Source of the DNA: Azospirillum doebereinerae | Lineage (GTDB): Bacteria; Pseudomonadota; Alphaproteobacteria; Azospirillales; Azospirillaceae | DNA: 64,000 bases | Assembly (NCBI RefSeq): GCF_003989665.1 | Contig: NZ_RZIJ01000019.1 | Location: forward strand, 62,001 to 126,000 | Reading direction: 5' to 3' | Shown: piece after piece, positions 16,901 through 25,034 of the stretch | How the letters are laid out: the number at the start of each line of letters is the position of its first letter | Numbering within the stretch: the first letter of the stretch is position 1 | Notes under the pieces: model-generated | The model's input: the letters and a program-made list of their open reading frames with translations, nothing else | Told to the model about the DNA's origin: nothing | The model's database searches: none | Program-made: the position numbers and the translations under genes

Positions 16901-17037
16901 GCGCCACCGTGCTGACGATCTTCTTCCTGCCGGCGCTCTACGCCGCGTGGTTCCGCGTGCCGAGGCCGGCCGGCGAGGAGGCGGAGGAGGGGAGCGGCTT
17001 GGGCAGTGCGCTGCCGCACGGGGCGGCGGGGGATTGA
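13912..17037 (+). CDS. RND multidrug efflux permease (AcrB/HAE1-like)
   Basis: Proton-driven inner-membrane pump of 1041 residues, full length for the family, with twelve helices and two large periplasmic loops. The TM4 proton-relay motif GLLVDDAIIAVEMMVV is intact. Each half shows the repeat architecture: N-terminal helix LSHRTLVLFMMLASVLAGALAY, central helices (LAIVILVSLVSLGWRTG) and the second-half equivalents (MMPLMLLIMVATLMLQLQSF, GVIALAGIIMRNSVILVDQIEQD). It is translationally coupled to the adaptor. The family exports amphiphilic compounds; the physiological substrate is unknown. The closest style is the shorter alphaproteobacterial HAE1-like group with R-A-E-D-P-S-F-T-F-K early in the sequence. 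Confidence 0.95.
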   Translation: MNHHRGNLSAWALSHRTLVLFMMLASVLAGALAYKNLGRAEDPSFTFKVMIVQTQWPGATAREVEQFVTDRIEKTLEQVPYYDVARSYSKPGESVIFVQLKDYTPPKMVPDLWYQVRKKIGDMRQSLPNGVQGPFFNDEFGDVYSAIYAFTGADFTPAQLKKVADQTRTRLLTLPGVEKVDLIAQQEERVYVEISSQRLASFGLPVESVIQALQRENAIAAAGDVDTGSQRVYVRVDLGLDTAESVRAIPVAVNGRMLTIGDVAEVRRGYVEPSRYTLRYKGQDAIGLGVVMAKGGNVLQLGERLDAAMEGIRTGLPAGLEVAQIADQPTVVEHSVGEFMDSLGEALAIVILVSLVSLGWRTGIVVALAVPLVLAMTLVAMQILHIDLQRISLGALIIALGLLVDDAIIAVEMMVVKMEQGWDRLKAGAFAYESTAFPMLSGTVVTAAGFVPVGFAASAAGEYTNSIFWVVGLSLMLSWIVAVIFTPYLGWLLLPKPKHVVADGHELEIYGTRGYRILRSLITACVRARWLTIGVTVAAFVVALVGFGHVQQQFFPSASRPELLIDLRLAEGSSFEATAAEVRKMEAALATDPDVDYWVAYTGGGSPRFYLPLDQQLQTANFAQFMVMTKGLKEREHFIERVEPTLEADYPAARVRIGRLENGPPVGYPVQFRVTGDDPATIRKIAYQVRDTMRAHSNTANVHLDWDEMSKRVRLEVDTAKARALGVSKQDLSNALQLLLNGMSVTQYREGTELIGVMLRTTPDERLDLSRLGELSVRTGQGTAVPLSQVAAVRYELEEPVLWRRARETTMTVKGDVTGGLQAPVVSTQLNAELDALRATLPGGYAITMGGAIEESAKGQDSINAMMPLMLLIMVATLMLQLQSFSRVFLVLLTAPLGLIGVTASLLLFNLPFGFVAMLGVIALAGIIMRNSVILVDQIEQDIRSGRSRWDSIVEATVRRARPIALTAAAAILAMIPLTQSVFWGPMAVAIMGGLAGATVLTIFFLPALYAAWFRVPRPAGEEAEEGSGLGSALPHGAAGD

Positions 17038-17332
17038 AGCAAGATCAACGCGGAGTGATTGGACGCATGTGCCCGGCTCCCGGTTCCAAACTCTTGAGCA
17101 GAGCCGCGCGTTTCTGCCGGGCTCAAGATGAGTTGCGCAAACTTCTGCGCCCGGCGATTCATAGTCGAAGGGTTGCCGGCTTGCGTGGCATGCTCGCCGT
17201 TGCGTAATCCGTGACGGGCAATTCAGGACATCCTCGTGCCCCAAGCCACGGTGGTCACGAGACCTGAGGCAACCGGCCGAAGCCTGATCCCGCCAGGAAA
17301 ATGACATCCGTGGCGTGGGTAAAGCCGCCCGC

Positions 17333-18145
17333 TCAGGCGCTGTGTCCCGCCTGGTTCCGGTGCAGGGACAGGACGTAGCGGAAGCGGTCCTCGGGGTAGA
17401 CGCTGACGGCGATCTCGATGAGGGTGCCGAGCGGGTTGTGGAAGCAGCGGGCGATCCGCAGGGCCGGCGATCCGGCCCGTCGCTCCAGGATCTCGGCGAT
17501 CTCCCCGCCGAGCGCGGTGGCCGAGAGCTCCTGCACAATGTTCTCCACGGTCTCGCCGAACTCCTGTTCCAGCAGGCGGTAGAAGGAGGTCTCCGTGGCG
17601 CCGATGCGGTCGATGATGCCGCGGTAGCGTCCGGGGATGTAGATGTCGGTCCAGGACACCGGCGTGCCGTCCGGCGCGGTGCGGAAGGTGGCGATCCGCC
17701 ACCAGCCGGCGGCCTCCGCCTCCGGCAGATAGGCAGCCAGTGCGGCGGGATCCGCCGGCCCGGTTTCGTGGACATGCAGGGTCGTCTCGCCCAGATAGGC
17801 CAGCAGTTCCCGCGTGGTGGTCAGGGAGAGTTGGTAGGGCGAGGGGCGGCGCGGCCCCAGCACCTCGGTCCCGGTGCGGGTCCGGCGGCGGATCAGCCCC
17901 AAATCCTCCAGCCGGCGCAACGCCTCGCGCACCGTGTGACGGCTGACGCCAAAGCGCCGCGTCAGTTCCATCTCGCCGGGCAGGACGCTGCCCGTCGGGT
18001 GGGTGCCGTCGTCGATCTCGGCGATCAGCGTGCGGGCCACCCGGTAGTACAGCGTTTCCGTCCGGCGGCCTTCCTTGCCGGGCTCGTCACCGGTGGACGG
18101 GTCACCGGGGAGGGCGGTCTCGTCCGCGCCGGCCACGCGCGTCAC
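17333..18145 (-). CDS. GntR-family regulator with UTRA domain
   Basis: Transcription factor of 270 residues. The winged helix spans about 30-100 (YYRVARTLIAEIDDG, PGEMELTRRFGVSRHTVREALRRLEDLGLI), followed by a UTRA ligand-binding domain (ARCFHNPLGTLIEIAVSVYPEDRFRYV at its end). The GTG at 18145 overlaps the hydrolase stop in GTGA, so it is the last gene of the long importer/CoA-ligase operon. UTRA regulators bind dyads of the TTGT-N4-ACAA style, and a perfect ATTTGT-ACGG-ACAAAT lies in the operon leader. Autoregulated control of its own operon is therefore likely. The effector is probably the imported acid or its CoA ester (inference). Confidence 0.88.
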   Translation of the reverse strand: MTRVAGADETALPGDPSTGDEPGKEGRRTETLYYRVARTLIAEIDDGTHPTGSVLPGEMELTRRFGVSRHTVREALRRLEDLGLIRRRTRTGTEVLGPRRPSPYQLSLTTTRELLAYLGETTLHVHETGPADPAALAAYLPEAEAAGWWRIATFRTAPDGTPVSWTDIYIPGRYRGIIDRIGATETSFYRLLEQEFGETVENIVQELSATALGGEIAEILERRAGSPALRIARCFHNPLGTLIEIAVSVYPEDRFRYVLSLHRNQAGHSA

Positions 18146-18951
18146 AGCCCCAGGCGGCGCAGCGAGTCGAGCACCGCCGGGTTGAACAGCTCGGGCCGCT
18201 CGCTCTGCGGGAAATGGCCGACCCCCTCGAACAGCACGAAGGCGTGGGGCACGCTCAGCGCGGCGGCGGCGCGGCGGGCGGCCTCGGGCGGCACCGACCA
18301 GTCCTCCTCCCCCTCGATCAGCACCACCGGACAGACGACGCGGCCGATGTCGTCCTCCAACCGGTAGGAGCTGAAGGCACGGATGTCGGTGAAGGCGACC
18401 TCGGGGATGCAGCGGCGCGCCTCGGCGACGATCTCGTCGCCGCGCCCGGCCGGCGTCGCGCTGCCGAGCAGGGTGCGGAAGGAGACCTCGAACCAGTCGG
18501 TCGGGTTGATGCGGGCCATGTCGAGCAGGATCGGGTTGTAGCCGGAGGTCGCCGCCACATTGTAGGGCGCGCCGTCGACCAGCACCAGCCCGGCGACCCG
18601 GTCCGGCGCCTGCGCCGCCGCCGACACGGCGACGCCGCCGCCCATGGAATGGCCCATCAGGATGGGCCGCTCCAGCCCCAGCGCCGCGCACAGCGCCAGG
18701 ACATGGCGGGCGTTATCGGGGGTGGAGGCCAGGGCGCCGCCGCTCGCTCCCGCGCCAATCGCCAGCCCCGACTTACCGTGGCCCGGCAGGTCGACGGCGA
18801 CCACGTCGTAGCGCTCGGCCAGCGCGTCGATGGCGTAGCGCCAGGACAGCGTGTCCTGCGAGGCGCCATGGATCGCCACCAGCGGCGTGCTGCCGATCCG
18901 TCCGGCGCGTTCGTAATAGCTGCGGATCCCGTTCACATCGACGTACGCCAT
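18142..18951 (-). CDS. alpha/beta hydrolase
   Basis: Cytosolic serine hydrolase of 269 residues. The oxyanion region is LVAIHGASQDTLSWR, the nucleophile elbow GHSMGGG (Ser near residue 100), the acid is in VVLIEGEEDWSVPPEAA and the His is in FEGVGHFPQSERPELF. The fold resembles C-C bond or ester hydrolases of aromatic degradation (MhpC/benzoyl-CoA route style), but the exact reaction cannot be fixed. It starts 3 nt after the SCP2-like gene and ends overlapping the GntR gene. It has no signal peptide. In this operon it may cleave a ring-opened or ester/thioester intermediate. Confidence 0.85.
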   Translation of the reverse strand: MAYVDVNGIRSYYERAGRIGSTPLVAIHGASQDTLSWRYAIDALAERYDVVAVDLPGHGKSGLAIGAGASGGALASTPDNARHVLALCAALGLERPILMGHSMGGGVAVSAAAQAPDRVAGLVLVDGAPYNVAATSGYNPILLDMARINPTDWFEVSFRTLLGSATPAGRGDEIVAEARRCIPEVAFTDIRAFSSYRLEDDIGRVVCPVVLIEGEEDWSVPPEAARRAAAALSVPHAFVLFEGVGHFPQSERPELFNPAVLDSLRRLGL

Positions 18952-18954
18952 GGC

Positions 18955-19362
18955 TCAAACCTCCTCGGAGCGGTCTTGCGCGGCGAGCCGCTGGGCGGCG
19001 GAGGTCACGGCGAAGACGAGCAGCCAGTTCTGCACGCAGCTTCGGATGTCGCCGCTCACCGTCATGCGGTGCTGGCGCAGCAGCCGGTTGACCGGCAGGC
19101 CGGCCAGCAGGTCGCGCCACGCCGCTCCGTCGCCCTCGATGGTGAAGCGGCTGTCGGACGGGCCGGCGGCGGCGGAGACGGCGGGGCCGTCGACGCGCAG
19201 CCATCCGCTCGCGCCGCTCCCGGTGTCGCGCAGCCCGAATGTCAGGTGCGCGGCGGTGCAGCGGTCGCGGAAATAGGCATCCTGCGCCACGGCGCCGGCA
19301 AGGCGCGGCAGGAAATCGCCCGTGAAGGGGGCGGGAGCGGCGGTGTCGGCGGGTGCGGTCAT
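18955..19362 (-). CDS. small SCP2-like (sterol carrier domain) protein
   Basis: A 135-residue soluble protein. The pattern HLTFGLRDTGSGASGWLRVDG followed by DSRFTIEGDGAAWRDLLAGLPVNRLLRQHRMTVSGDI resembles the SCP2 lipid-binding fold, in which a strand pair is followed by 'W..ll.G......a...g.l...GD'. Such domains hold hydrophobic ligands or acyl-CoAs and have no catalytic residues. The start overlaps the stop of the DUF169 gene in ATGA. It probably presents or buffers the ligand used by the neighbouring ligase and hydrolase, which is inference. Family assignment is from pattern only. Confidence 0.6.
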   Translation of the reverse strand: MTAPADTAAPAPFTGDFLPRLAGAVAQDAYFRDRCTAAHLTFGLRDTGSGASGWLRVDGPAVSAAAGPSDSRFTIEGDGAAWRDLLAGLPVNRLLRQHRMTVSGDIRSCVQNWLLVFAVTSAAQRLAAQDRSEEV

Positions 19363-20186
19363 GGCTGTTTCCCGGTTGGGCCGTAGCTGGCGGACAGGCC
19401 CTCGGCCGGATCGACGCCGGTGCCGTAGGGCAGGATGGGGTAGCGCAGGCCGGACTTGCCCAAGGCCTTCAGCCCCTCGATGGCGCTGGCGAAGTCGCGG
19501 GGAGGCAGGGCCATCAGCAGCTCGTCGTCGGCGACGCCGCCGTAGCGGCGCTCGGCGTAGCAGGGGATCGACAGGCTGGGCTTGCGGCTGGCCAGCGCCT
19601 GCCCCCAGGAATCGGCGCAGGCGCTCTCGCCGGTGACGCCGAAGGTGAAGCGCCTGTAGCGCTTCCATTGCAGGCCGTTGATGAACAGGATCATCTGGCC
19701 GGGCGTGGCGTAGAAAAGCACGATGTCCGGCGGGTCGAGCCGGCGCATGCGCAGCGGCGACACCGCGAGGCCCCGGTAGCGGCCGGGCTCCACCCGCGGC
19801 ATCGCCGCCTGATGCGCGCGCGCCGCCGCGTGGTCGCGGAACCACACCCCGGCCATCTTGTCGCCCGAGCTGTACTCCGCCCCCAGCGGGTTGATGCCGA
19901 CGACCGCGCCGCAATTGGCGTTGGGCAGCAGGCTGTCGCCGACGATGCCGAGCGTCAGCCCGCCGATCCGCGCCTGGGTGACGAGCTGGCAGGTGCTGAA
20001 GCGCCGCTCCGGCGTGGGCGTGCGCAGGCCGGGCACCGCCCGCATGGCGTCGGCGTCCTCGAACAGCTTCATGCCGATCGGCAGGGTGCGCAGACGCAGC
20101 AGGTCGGTCAGTTCCTGCGCAAGATCGCCGAGCTGCGCGGCGCCGACGACGGGTTTCGGGGTTTTTGCGGTTTTGGCGGCGGTCAT
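19359..20186 (-). CDS. DUF169-family protein
   Basis: A 275-residue member of DUF169 (PF02596), a family without a settled function found in anaerobes, methanogens and diverse bacteria. Recognisable blocks are LRLRTLPIGMKLFEDADAM, RRFSTCQLVTQARIGG, LLPNANCGAVVGINPLG, DIVLFYATPGQMILFINGLQW and SIPCYAERRYGG. Cysteines at four of these blocks (STCQ, NANCG, SACADSW, IPCYA) suggest metal, Fe-S or thiol chemistry. The start overlaps the stop of the CoA-ligase gene and its end overlaps the SCP2-like gene, so it is firmly inside a catabolic operon. Its role there is unknown. Confidence 0.82.
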   Translation of the reverse strand: MTAAKTAKTPKPVVGAAQLGDLAQELTDLLRLRTLPIGMKLFEDADAMRAVPGLRTPTPERRFSTCQLVTQARIGGLTLGIVGDSLLPNANCGAVVGINPLGAEYSSGDKMAGVWFRDHAAARAHQAAMPRVEPGRYRGLAVSPLRMRRLDPPDIVLFYATPGQMILFINGLQWKRYRRFTFGVTGESACADSWGQALASRKPSLSIPCYAERRYGGVADDELLMALPPRDFASAIEGLKALGKSGLRYPILPYGTGVDPAEGLSASYGPTGKQP

Positions 20187-21706
20187 GGCCGGGCCTCCGT
20201 CAGTTTGAACTTCTGGACCTTGCCGGACGAGGAGCGCGGCAGGCCGGCGACCACGGCGATGGCCTTGGGCACCTTGAATCCGGCGAGGCGGGCGCGGCAG
20301 AAGGCGCGCAGCTCCTCCGGGTCGGGAGTTTTGCCGGGGGCGGCGACCACGGCGGCCCGCAGCTCCTCGCCCCAGCGCTCGTGGGGGACGCCGAAGACCG
20401 CCGCCTCGGAGACCGCCGGGTGCTGGACGAGGCAGTTCTCGACCTCCAGCGCCGCGACGTTCTCCCCGCCGGTCTTCACCATGTCCTTGCTGCGGCCGAT
20501 GAAATGGGCGAAGCCGTCGGGATCGAAGCGGAACAGGTCGCCGGTGCGCAGCCAGCCGTCGGCGCTCAGCGCGGCGGCGGTGGCCTCCGGGTCGTTCCAG
20601 TAGCCGGCGAAGACGGTGGGGGCCTTGACCTGCAACTCGCCGGGCCCGGTCAGGTCGGGCAGGATGCGGCCCTCCTCGTCCGCCAGCCGGTAGGCGACGT
20701 GGCGCCAGACATGGCCGACCGAGCCGGGATGGGCCAGGATCTCGGCGGTAAAGCGGTTCTTGATGGTGGTGACGCAGCTTTCGGTCATTCCGAAGCCCCA
20801 GCCGAACTCCGCGTTGGGGAAGACCCGGCGGATCGCCGCCTGGCGCTGCTCGCTGAGCGGCGAGGCCGCCGTCTGCACGTAGCGCACGCTGGGGAAACGC
20901 AGCTCCGCGAAGCCGGGCCGGTCGGTCAGCGTCACCCACATGGCCGAGAGCAGGAACAGGTGGGTCGGTTGCGCCTCGCCGATCGCGCGCAGCACGGCCT
21001 CGGTCTCGAAGCGGGGGACGACGCGCAAGGATCCGCCGCCGTAGAGCACCGGGCCGTTCAGCACGCCGAAGCCGCCGATGTGGAAGAGCGGGGTCGCCAG
21101 CAGGGCGCTGGTCTCCTCGCCGATGCCCAGCTCGACCTGATAGTTGACGGCGTTCCACACGAGGTTGCCGTGGGTCAGCACCGCCCCTTTGGGCAGGGAG
21201 GTGGTGCCGGAGGTGTAGACGATCAGCGCCGGGGTGTCGGCCTCCACCGCGCCGAACCGCCGCCGTAGCGCGTCGTCGGTTTCCTCGTCCTGCGGTCCGG
21301 CCTCCTTCGACAGCGCAGCCACGGTCAGCCACTCGCGCCCGCCGGTGTCGAGCGCGCGGGCGGCCTCCACCAGGGCGGCGTTGGCGTCGTCGTGGAGGAC
21401 GACGCGCGGGTCGGCGTGGCCGAGCGCCCAGGCCAGTTCCGTCGGGGTCAGCCGCGTGTTGAGCGGGACCAGGATGAAGCCGGTGAGTGCGGTCGCGTGG
21501 TAGAGCGCGACGTAGTCGATGGAGCCGTTGGCGACGACGGCGACCCGCTCGCCGCGCCCGGCCCCGAGCGCCTCCAGCCGGTCGGCCTGGCGGCGGGCCA
21601 GATCGGTCAGGCCGCCGAAGCCCAGGCGGCGCTCCCCGTCGTCCAGCGCCGCCGCATCGGGCCGGCGTTGCGCGTGGAAGGCGGCGGTCTGGTAGATGTT
21701 CACCAT
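20183..21706 (-). CDS. acyl-CoA synthetase (class I adenylate-forming)
   Basis: ATP-dependent acid-CoA ligase of 507 residues. Motifs: phosphate loop YTSGTTSLPKGAVLTHGN, adenine-binding WGFGMTESC, aspartate motif GWLRTGDLFRFDPDGFAHFIGR, hinge DMVKTGGENVAALEVE and the catalytic Lys in PRSSSGKVQKFKL. It is shorter than the ligase at 2900 and closer to medium-chain or p-coumarate/crotonobetaine-type ligases, so the substrate is open. It overlaps the ABC ATPase gene by 7 nt and the DUF169 gene by 4 nt. Next to a complete importer, it would trap the incoming acid as CoA ester. Confidence 0.92.
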   Translation of the reverse strand: MVNIYQTAAFHAQRRPDAAALDDGERRLGFGGLTDLARRQADRLEALGAGRGERVAVVANGSIDYVALYHATALTGFILVPLNTRLTPTELAWALGHADPRVVLHDDANAALVEAARALDTGGREWLTVAALSKEAGPQDEETDDALRRRFGAVEADTPALIVYTSGTTSLPKGAVLTHGNLVWNAVNYQVELGIGEETSALLATPLFHIGGFGVLNGPVLYGGGSLRVVPRFETEAVLRAIGEAQPTHLFLLSAMWVTLTDRPGFAELRFPSVRYVQTAASPLSEQRQAAIRRVFPNAEFGWGFGMTESCVTTIKNRFTAEILAHPGSVGHVWRHVAYRLADEEGRILPDLTGPGELQVKAPTVFAGYWNDPEATAAALSADGWLRTGDLFRFDPDGFAHFIGRSKDMVKTGGENVAALEVENCLVQHPAVSEAAVFGVPHERWGEELRAAVVAAPGKTPDPEELRAFCRARLAGFKVPKAIAVVAGLPRSSSGKVQKFKLTEARP

Positions 21707-22452
21707 GATCTTGCGGGCTCCGGGCTTGCGGGAGAGGCGGTCTCGGCGCCGCCCAGATAGGCGTCGCGGACGCGCGGGTCATCGATGAGGGCGGCGGCGT
21801 CGCCCGACAGCACCCGCCGTCCGGCCTCCAGCACATGGCCGGTGGCGGCCAGCGTCAGGGCGAGGCGGGCGTTCTGCTCGACCAGCAGCAGGGTGACTCC
21901 GGCGGCGGCGATGGCGCGGATGGCGTCGGCCATGACCCGAACCATGCCGGGCGCCAGCCCCAGCGATGGCTCGTCGAGCAGAAGCAGGCGCGGGCGGCCG
22001 ACCAGGGCGCGGCCGATGGCGGCCATCTGCTGCTCGCCGCCCGACAGGTTGCGGGCGAGGCTGCCCCGCCGCTCGTCGAGGCGCGGGAAACGGTCGTAGA
22101 CGGCGGCGATGTCGGCGGCCACGGCGGCGCGGCCCTTGCGGCGCAGCGCGCCGGCCAGCAGGTTCTCATGCACCGTCAGGTCGGGGAACAGCCGCCGTCC
22201 CTCCGGGCAGAGCACGACGCCCAGCGCGTGGCGCGCTTCGACCGTCAGCGCGGCGAGGTCGCGGCCCTCGACCAGGATGCGTCCGCCCTGCGGAGGAACC
22301 AATCCGGCCACCGCCTTCAGAAAGGTCGATTTCCCGGCGCCGTTGGCGCCGATGATCGCGGTCGTTGTTCCGGAGGGGACCACCAGAGATACGTCCTCCA
22401 GCGCCTGCACGGCGCCGTAGCGGACGGACAGGCCCTCGATCTCAAGCCGCAT
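21700..22452 (-). CDS. branched-chain-type ABC importer ATPase (LivF-like)
   Basis: Nucleotide-binding subunit of 250 residues. Walker A is GANGAGKST, the signature LSGGEQQMAAIGRAL and Walker B LLLLDEPSLGL, with the H-loop region normal for LivF. The last 15 residues are a Ser/Pro/Glu-rich tail. It overlaps its upstream LivG-like partner by 11 nt. The substrate is set by the binding protein at 25035, and the operon partners argue for an organic acid rather than leucine. Confidence 0.94.
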   Translation of the reverse strand: MRLEIEGLSVRYGAVQALEDVSLVVPSGTTTAIIGANGAGKSTFLKAVAGLVPPQGGRILVEGRDLAALTVEARHALGVVLCPEGRRLFPDLTVHENLLAGALRRKGRAAVAADIAAVYDRFPRLDERRGSLARNLSGGEQQMAAIGRALVGRPRLLLLDEPSLGLAPGMVRVMADAIRAIAAAGVTLLLVEQNARLALTLAATGHVLEAGRRVLSGDAAALIDDPRVRDAYLGGAETASPASPEPARSW

Positions 22453-23218
22453 CGGCGTCGCCCCCCAGATAGGCGGCGACGAAGGCCGGGTCGCGCCGCA
22501 CCAGGGCCGGCGGGCCGTCGGCGATCACCGCCCCGTCGCCCAGCGCGACGATGCGGTCGCACAGCGCCATCACCATGCGCAGGTCGTGCTCGATCAGCAG
22601 GATGTCGACGCCGCGCTTGCGGTGGATGGCGCGCAGCAGCGCGCCCATGCGGAGCGTCTCGGTCGGGTTCAGGCCGGCGGCCGGCTCGTCGGCGAGCAGC
22701 ATGTGGGCGCCGCCGGCCAGCGCCATGACGACGCCGAGGATCTTCTGAAGGCCGTAGGGCAGGGCGGCGGCCTCCGTCTCCGCCACCCCGGCGAGGCCGG
22801 CGAAGTCGAGCAGTTCCGCGGCCCGCTCCCCGGCGGCCCGGCGGGCGGCGGCGAGCACCCGCCAGCGCAGCAGATCGGCCGGACGGCCGGCGTGGCGCAG
22901 CAGGGCGGCGCGGTGAAGGTGCTCGCGCACGCTCAAGCCCGGAAACACCGAGGTCGCCTGGAAGCTGCGGGCGAGGCCGAGCCGGGCGACGGCGCCGGGA
23001 CCGAGCCCGGCCAGCGCCCGTCCCTCGAAGCGGATGCGTCCCTCGTCCGGCTTCAGGGTGCCGGCGATGAGGTTGAACAGCGTCGTCTTGCCGGCGCCGT
23101 TGGGGCCGATCAGCCCGGTGATGCGGCCGGGCTCCAGAGCGAAGGAGACGGCGCGGACGGCGCGGATGCCGCCGAAGCTGCGGCTGACGCCATCCACGTC
23201 AAGGCGGGGAACGGTCAT
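22442..23218 (-). CDS. branched-chain-type ABC importer ATPase (LivG-like)
   Basis: Second ATPase subunit, 258 residues. Walker A is GPNGAGKTTLFN, the signature takes the LivG form LPYGLQKILGVVMAL, Walker B is MLLADEPAAGL, and the extended FQATSVFPGLSVREHL segment is typical of LivG. ATG 23218 overlaps the LivM-like stop by 4 nt. It pairs with the LivF-like subunit to energise the importer. Confidence 0.94.
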   Translation of the reverse strand: MTVPRLDVDGVSRSFGGIRAVRAVSFALEPGRITGLIGPNGAGKTTLFNLIAGTLKPDEGRIRFEGRALAGLGPGAVARLGLARSFQATSVFPGLSVREHLHRAALLRHAGRPADLLRWRVLAAARRAAGERAAELLDFAGLAGVAETEAAALPYGLQKILGVVMALAGGAHMLLADEPAAGLNPTETLRMGALLRAIHRKRGVDILLIEHDLRMVMALCDRIVALGDGAVIADGPPALVRRDPAFVAAYLGGDADAA

Positions 23219-24162
23219 GGCGTGGATCCTTTCGACGCGCGCAGGACGCCCAGCAGCCCGCGTGGCAGGAACAGCAGCAGCGCCATGAGCGCCAGCCCGT
23301 AGAAGAGGCGCTGGTAGGCGATGGCGTCGCGGAACAGCTCGGGCAGGGGGACCAGCAGGACGGCACCGGTTAGCGGGCCGAGCAGCAGGGTGACGCCGCC
23401 CAGCACGCCCATGATCAGGGCGTTGACGGCGGTCCAGAAGCCGAAGGCCTCCGGCGAGATGTAGCCGAAGTAATGGGCGTAGAGGCTGCCGGCCAGCCCG
23501 GCCAGGAAGGCGCTGAAGGCGAACAGGGCGCAGCGGTGGGGCAGGGCGTCGACGCCGAGCGACTGGAGCAGCGGCTCGTTCCCGGCCAACCCGGCGACGA
23601 TCATGCCGCGCTCGCCCCGCGTCATCCATCGGCACAGCGCCAGCGCCGCCAGCAGCGTGGCGGCGGTCAGCGCGTAGAAGGCCGGCTTGGCGCGCAGCGC
23701 GGTCCCGAACAGACTGGCCGGCGGGATGTCGAGCAGCCCGTTGTTGCCGCCGAACAACGACACCCATTCGACGAAGACCAGGACGATCACCTCGCCCAAG
23801 GCGAAGGTCAGCAGCACGAAATGGACGCCGCGCACGCGCAGCAGGACCGGCCCCAGCGCGCCGGCCAGCAGCGCCGGCAGCAGCCCGGCCAGCGGCAGGG
23901 CGGCGGCGAAGGGCAGGCCGATGTCGCGGGTCAGCAGGGCCGAGGCGTAGGCGCCCAGCCCCATGAAGCCGGCCTGCGCCAGCGAGAGCTGGTTGATCCG
24001 CAGCATCACCTGCATGCTGAGCGCCAGCAGCGCGTTGATCCCGACCAGGATGCCGAGATGGTAATGGAAGGGCCGTCCGAGCAGCGGCGGCAGCAGGACC
24101 AGCGCCGCCAGCAGGGCCGGCCCGGCGGCGGCGGCGGCAAAGGAACGGATTCGCGCGCTCAT
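23215..24162 (-). CDS. branched-chain-type ABC importer permease (LivM-like)
   Basis: Inner-membrane permease of 315 residues with about nine or ten helices. The LivM marks are LGILVGINALLALSMQVMLRINQLSLAQAGFMGLGAY near the N terminus, GVHFVLLTFALGEVIVL in the middle and AFLAGLAGSLYAHYFGYISPEAF toward the C terminus. It overlaps LivH-like upstream and LivG-like downstream by 4 nt each, giving fixed stoichiometry. Confidence 0.94.
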   Translation of the reverse strand: MSARIRSFAAAAAGPALLAALVLLPPLLGRPFHYHLGILVGINALLALSMQVMLRINQLSLAQAGFMGLGAYASALLTRDIGLPFAAALPLAGLLPALLAGALGPVLLRVRGVHFVLLTFALGEVIVLVFVEWVSLFGGNNGLLDIPPASLFGTALRAKPAFYALTAATLLAALALCRWMTRGERGMIVAGLAGNEPLLQSLGVDALPHRCALFAFSAFLAGLAGSLYAHYFGYISPEAFGFWTAVNALIMGVLGGVTLLLGPLTGAVLLVPLPELFRDAIAYQRLFYGLALMALLLFLPRGLLGVLRASKGSTP

Positions 24163-25007
24163 GCCCGGCCTCCCAGCCCGGTGGGCTTGACCAGCAGGAT
24201 CGCCATGACCGCGACGAAGGAGGTCAGGGTGGCCGCCGTCACGCCCAACCAAGTGGACACCGCCGCCTCGGTCACGCCGAGCAGGACCGAGGCGGCGATG
24301 GCGCCCGGCACGCTGCCCAGCCCGCCCAGCACGACGACGATGAAGGCCTTCAGGATGGCGGTCTCCCCCATGTAGGGGTGAATGGTGTAGAGCGGCGCGG
24401 TGAGCGCCCCGGCCAGCCCCGCCAGCAGGCAGCCGATGCCGAAGGCCGCCGGGTAGAGGCGGCGCGGCGAGACGCCCTGCAACCGCAGGGTCTCCGGATC
24501 CTGGGCCACGGCGCGCAACGCGAGGCCGAAGCGCGTGCGCTGGACCAGCAGGTGGAAGGCCGCCACCGCCGCTAGGGCGAAGCCGGCGACGAAGAGCTGG
24601 TCCTTGGGCAGCACGGCGTCGCCGATGCGCAGCACGCCGGTCACCGGCCGCTCGACCGACTGCTGGTCGATGGTGAAGAGGACGGCGGCGGCGCCCTGGA
24701 GGGTGATCGCCAGGGCGAGCGACATGATCATGCCGCCCAGTTCGTCCCCGGCGTAGCGGCGGAACAGCGCACGCTCGGCCAGGAGTCCGAGGCCGCCGGC
24801 CAGCAGCGCCGCCAGCGGCAGCGCCGCCGCGTAGCCGAGGCCGAGCCCGCTGGTCAGCGCGAACACCGCGTAGGCGCCGATCATGACAAACTCGCCATGC
24901 GCGAAGTTCACGATGCGCAGGATGCCGAAGATGAGCGTGAAGCCGAGCGCCAGCAGCATGTAGAGCGCGCTTGACATGGCGGCGATCAGAAGAACCTGGG
25001 TCAGCAT
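24159..25007 (-). CDS. branched-chain-type ABC importer permease (LivH-like)
   Basis: Inner-membrane permease of 282 residues, normal LivH length. Diagnostic blocks are LLALGFTLIFGILRIVNFAHGEFVMIGAY at residues ~20-48 and AFIVVVLGGLGSVPGAIAASVLLG at ~225-248. It lies 27 nt after the binding-protein gene and overlaps the LivM-like gene by 4 nt. Confidence 0.95.
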   Translation of the reverse strand: MLTQVLLIAAMSSALYMLLALGFTLIFGILRIVNFAHGEFVMIGAYAVFALTSGLGLGYAAALPLAALLAGGLGLLAERALFRRYAGDELGGMIMSLALAITLQGAAAVLFTIDQQSVERPVTGVLRIGDAVLPKDQLFVAGFALAAVAAFHLLVQRTRFGLALRAVAQDPETLRLQGVSPRRLYPAAFGIGCLLAGLAGALTAPLYTIHPYMGETAILKAFIVVVLGGLGSVPGAIAASVLLGVTEAAVSTWLGVTAATLTSFVAVMAILLVKPTGLGGRA

Positions 25008-25034
25008 CGCGAACTCCTCATCAGGCGGCGGGCG

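Noticed and set aside
17038-17332. 295-nt gap after the RND pump
   Set aside because: No promoter, terminator or frame stood out; only scattered GCCCGG/CCGGGC pairs of low stability.
13792-17775. Very long minus-strand open frame opposite the RND operon
   Set aside because: His/Arg/Gln-rich shadow typical of high-GC antisense frames; the plus strand holds clear adaptor and pump genes.
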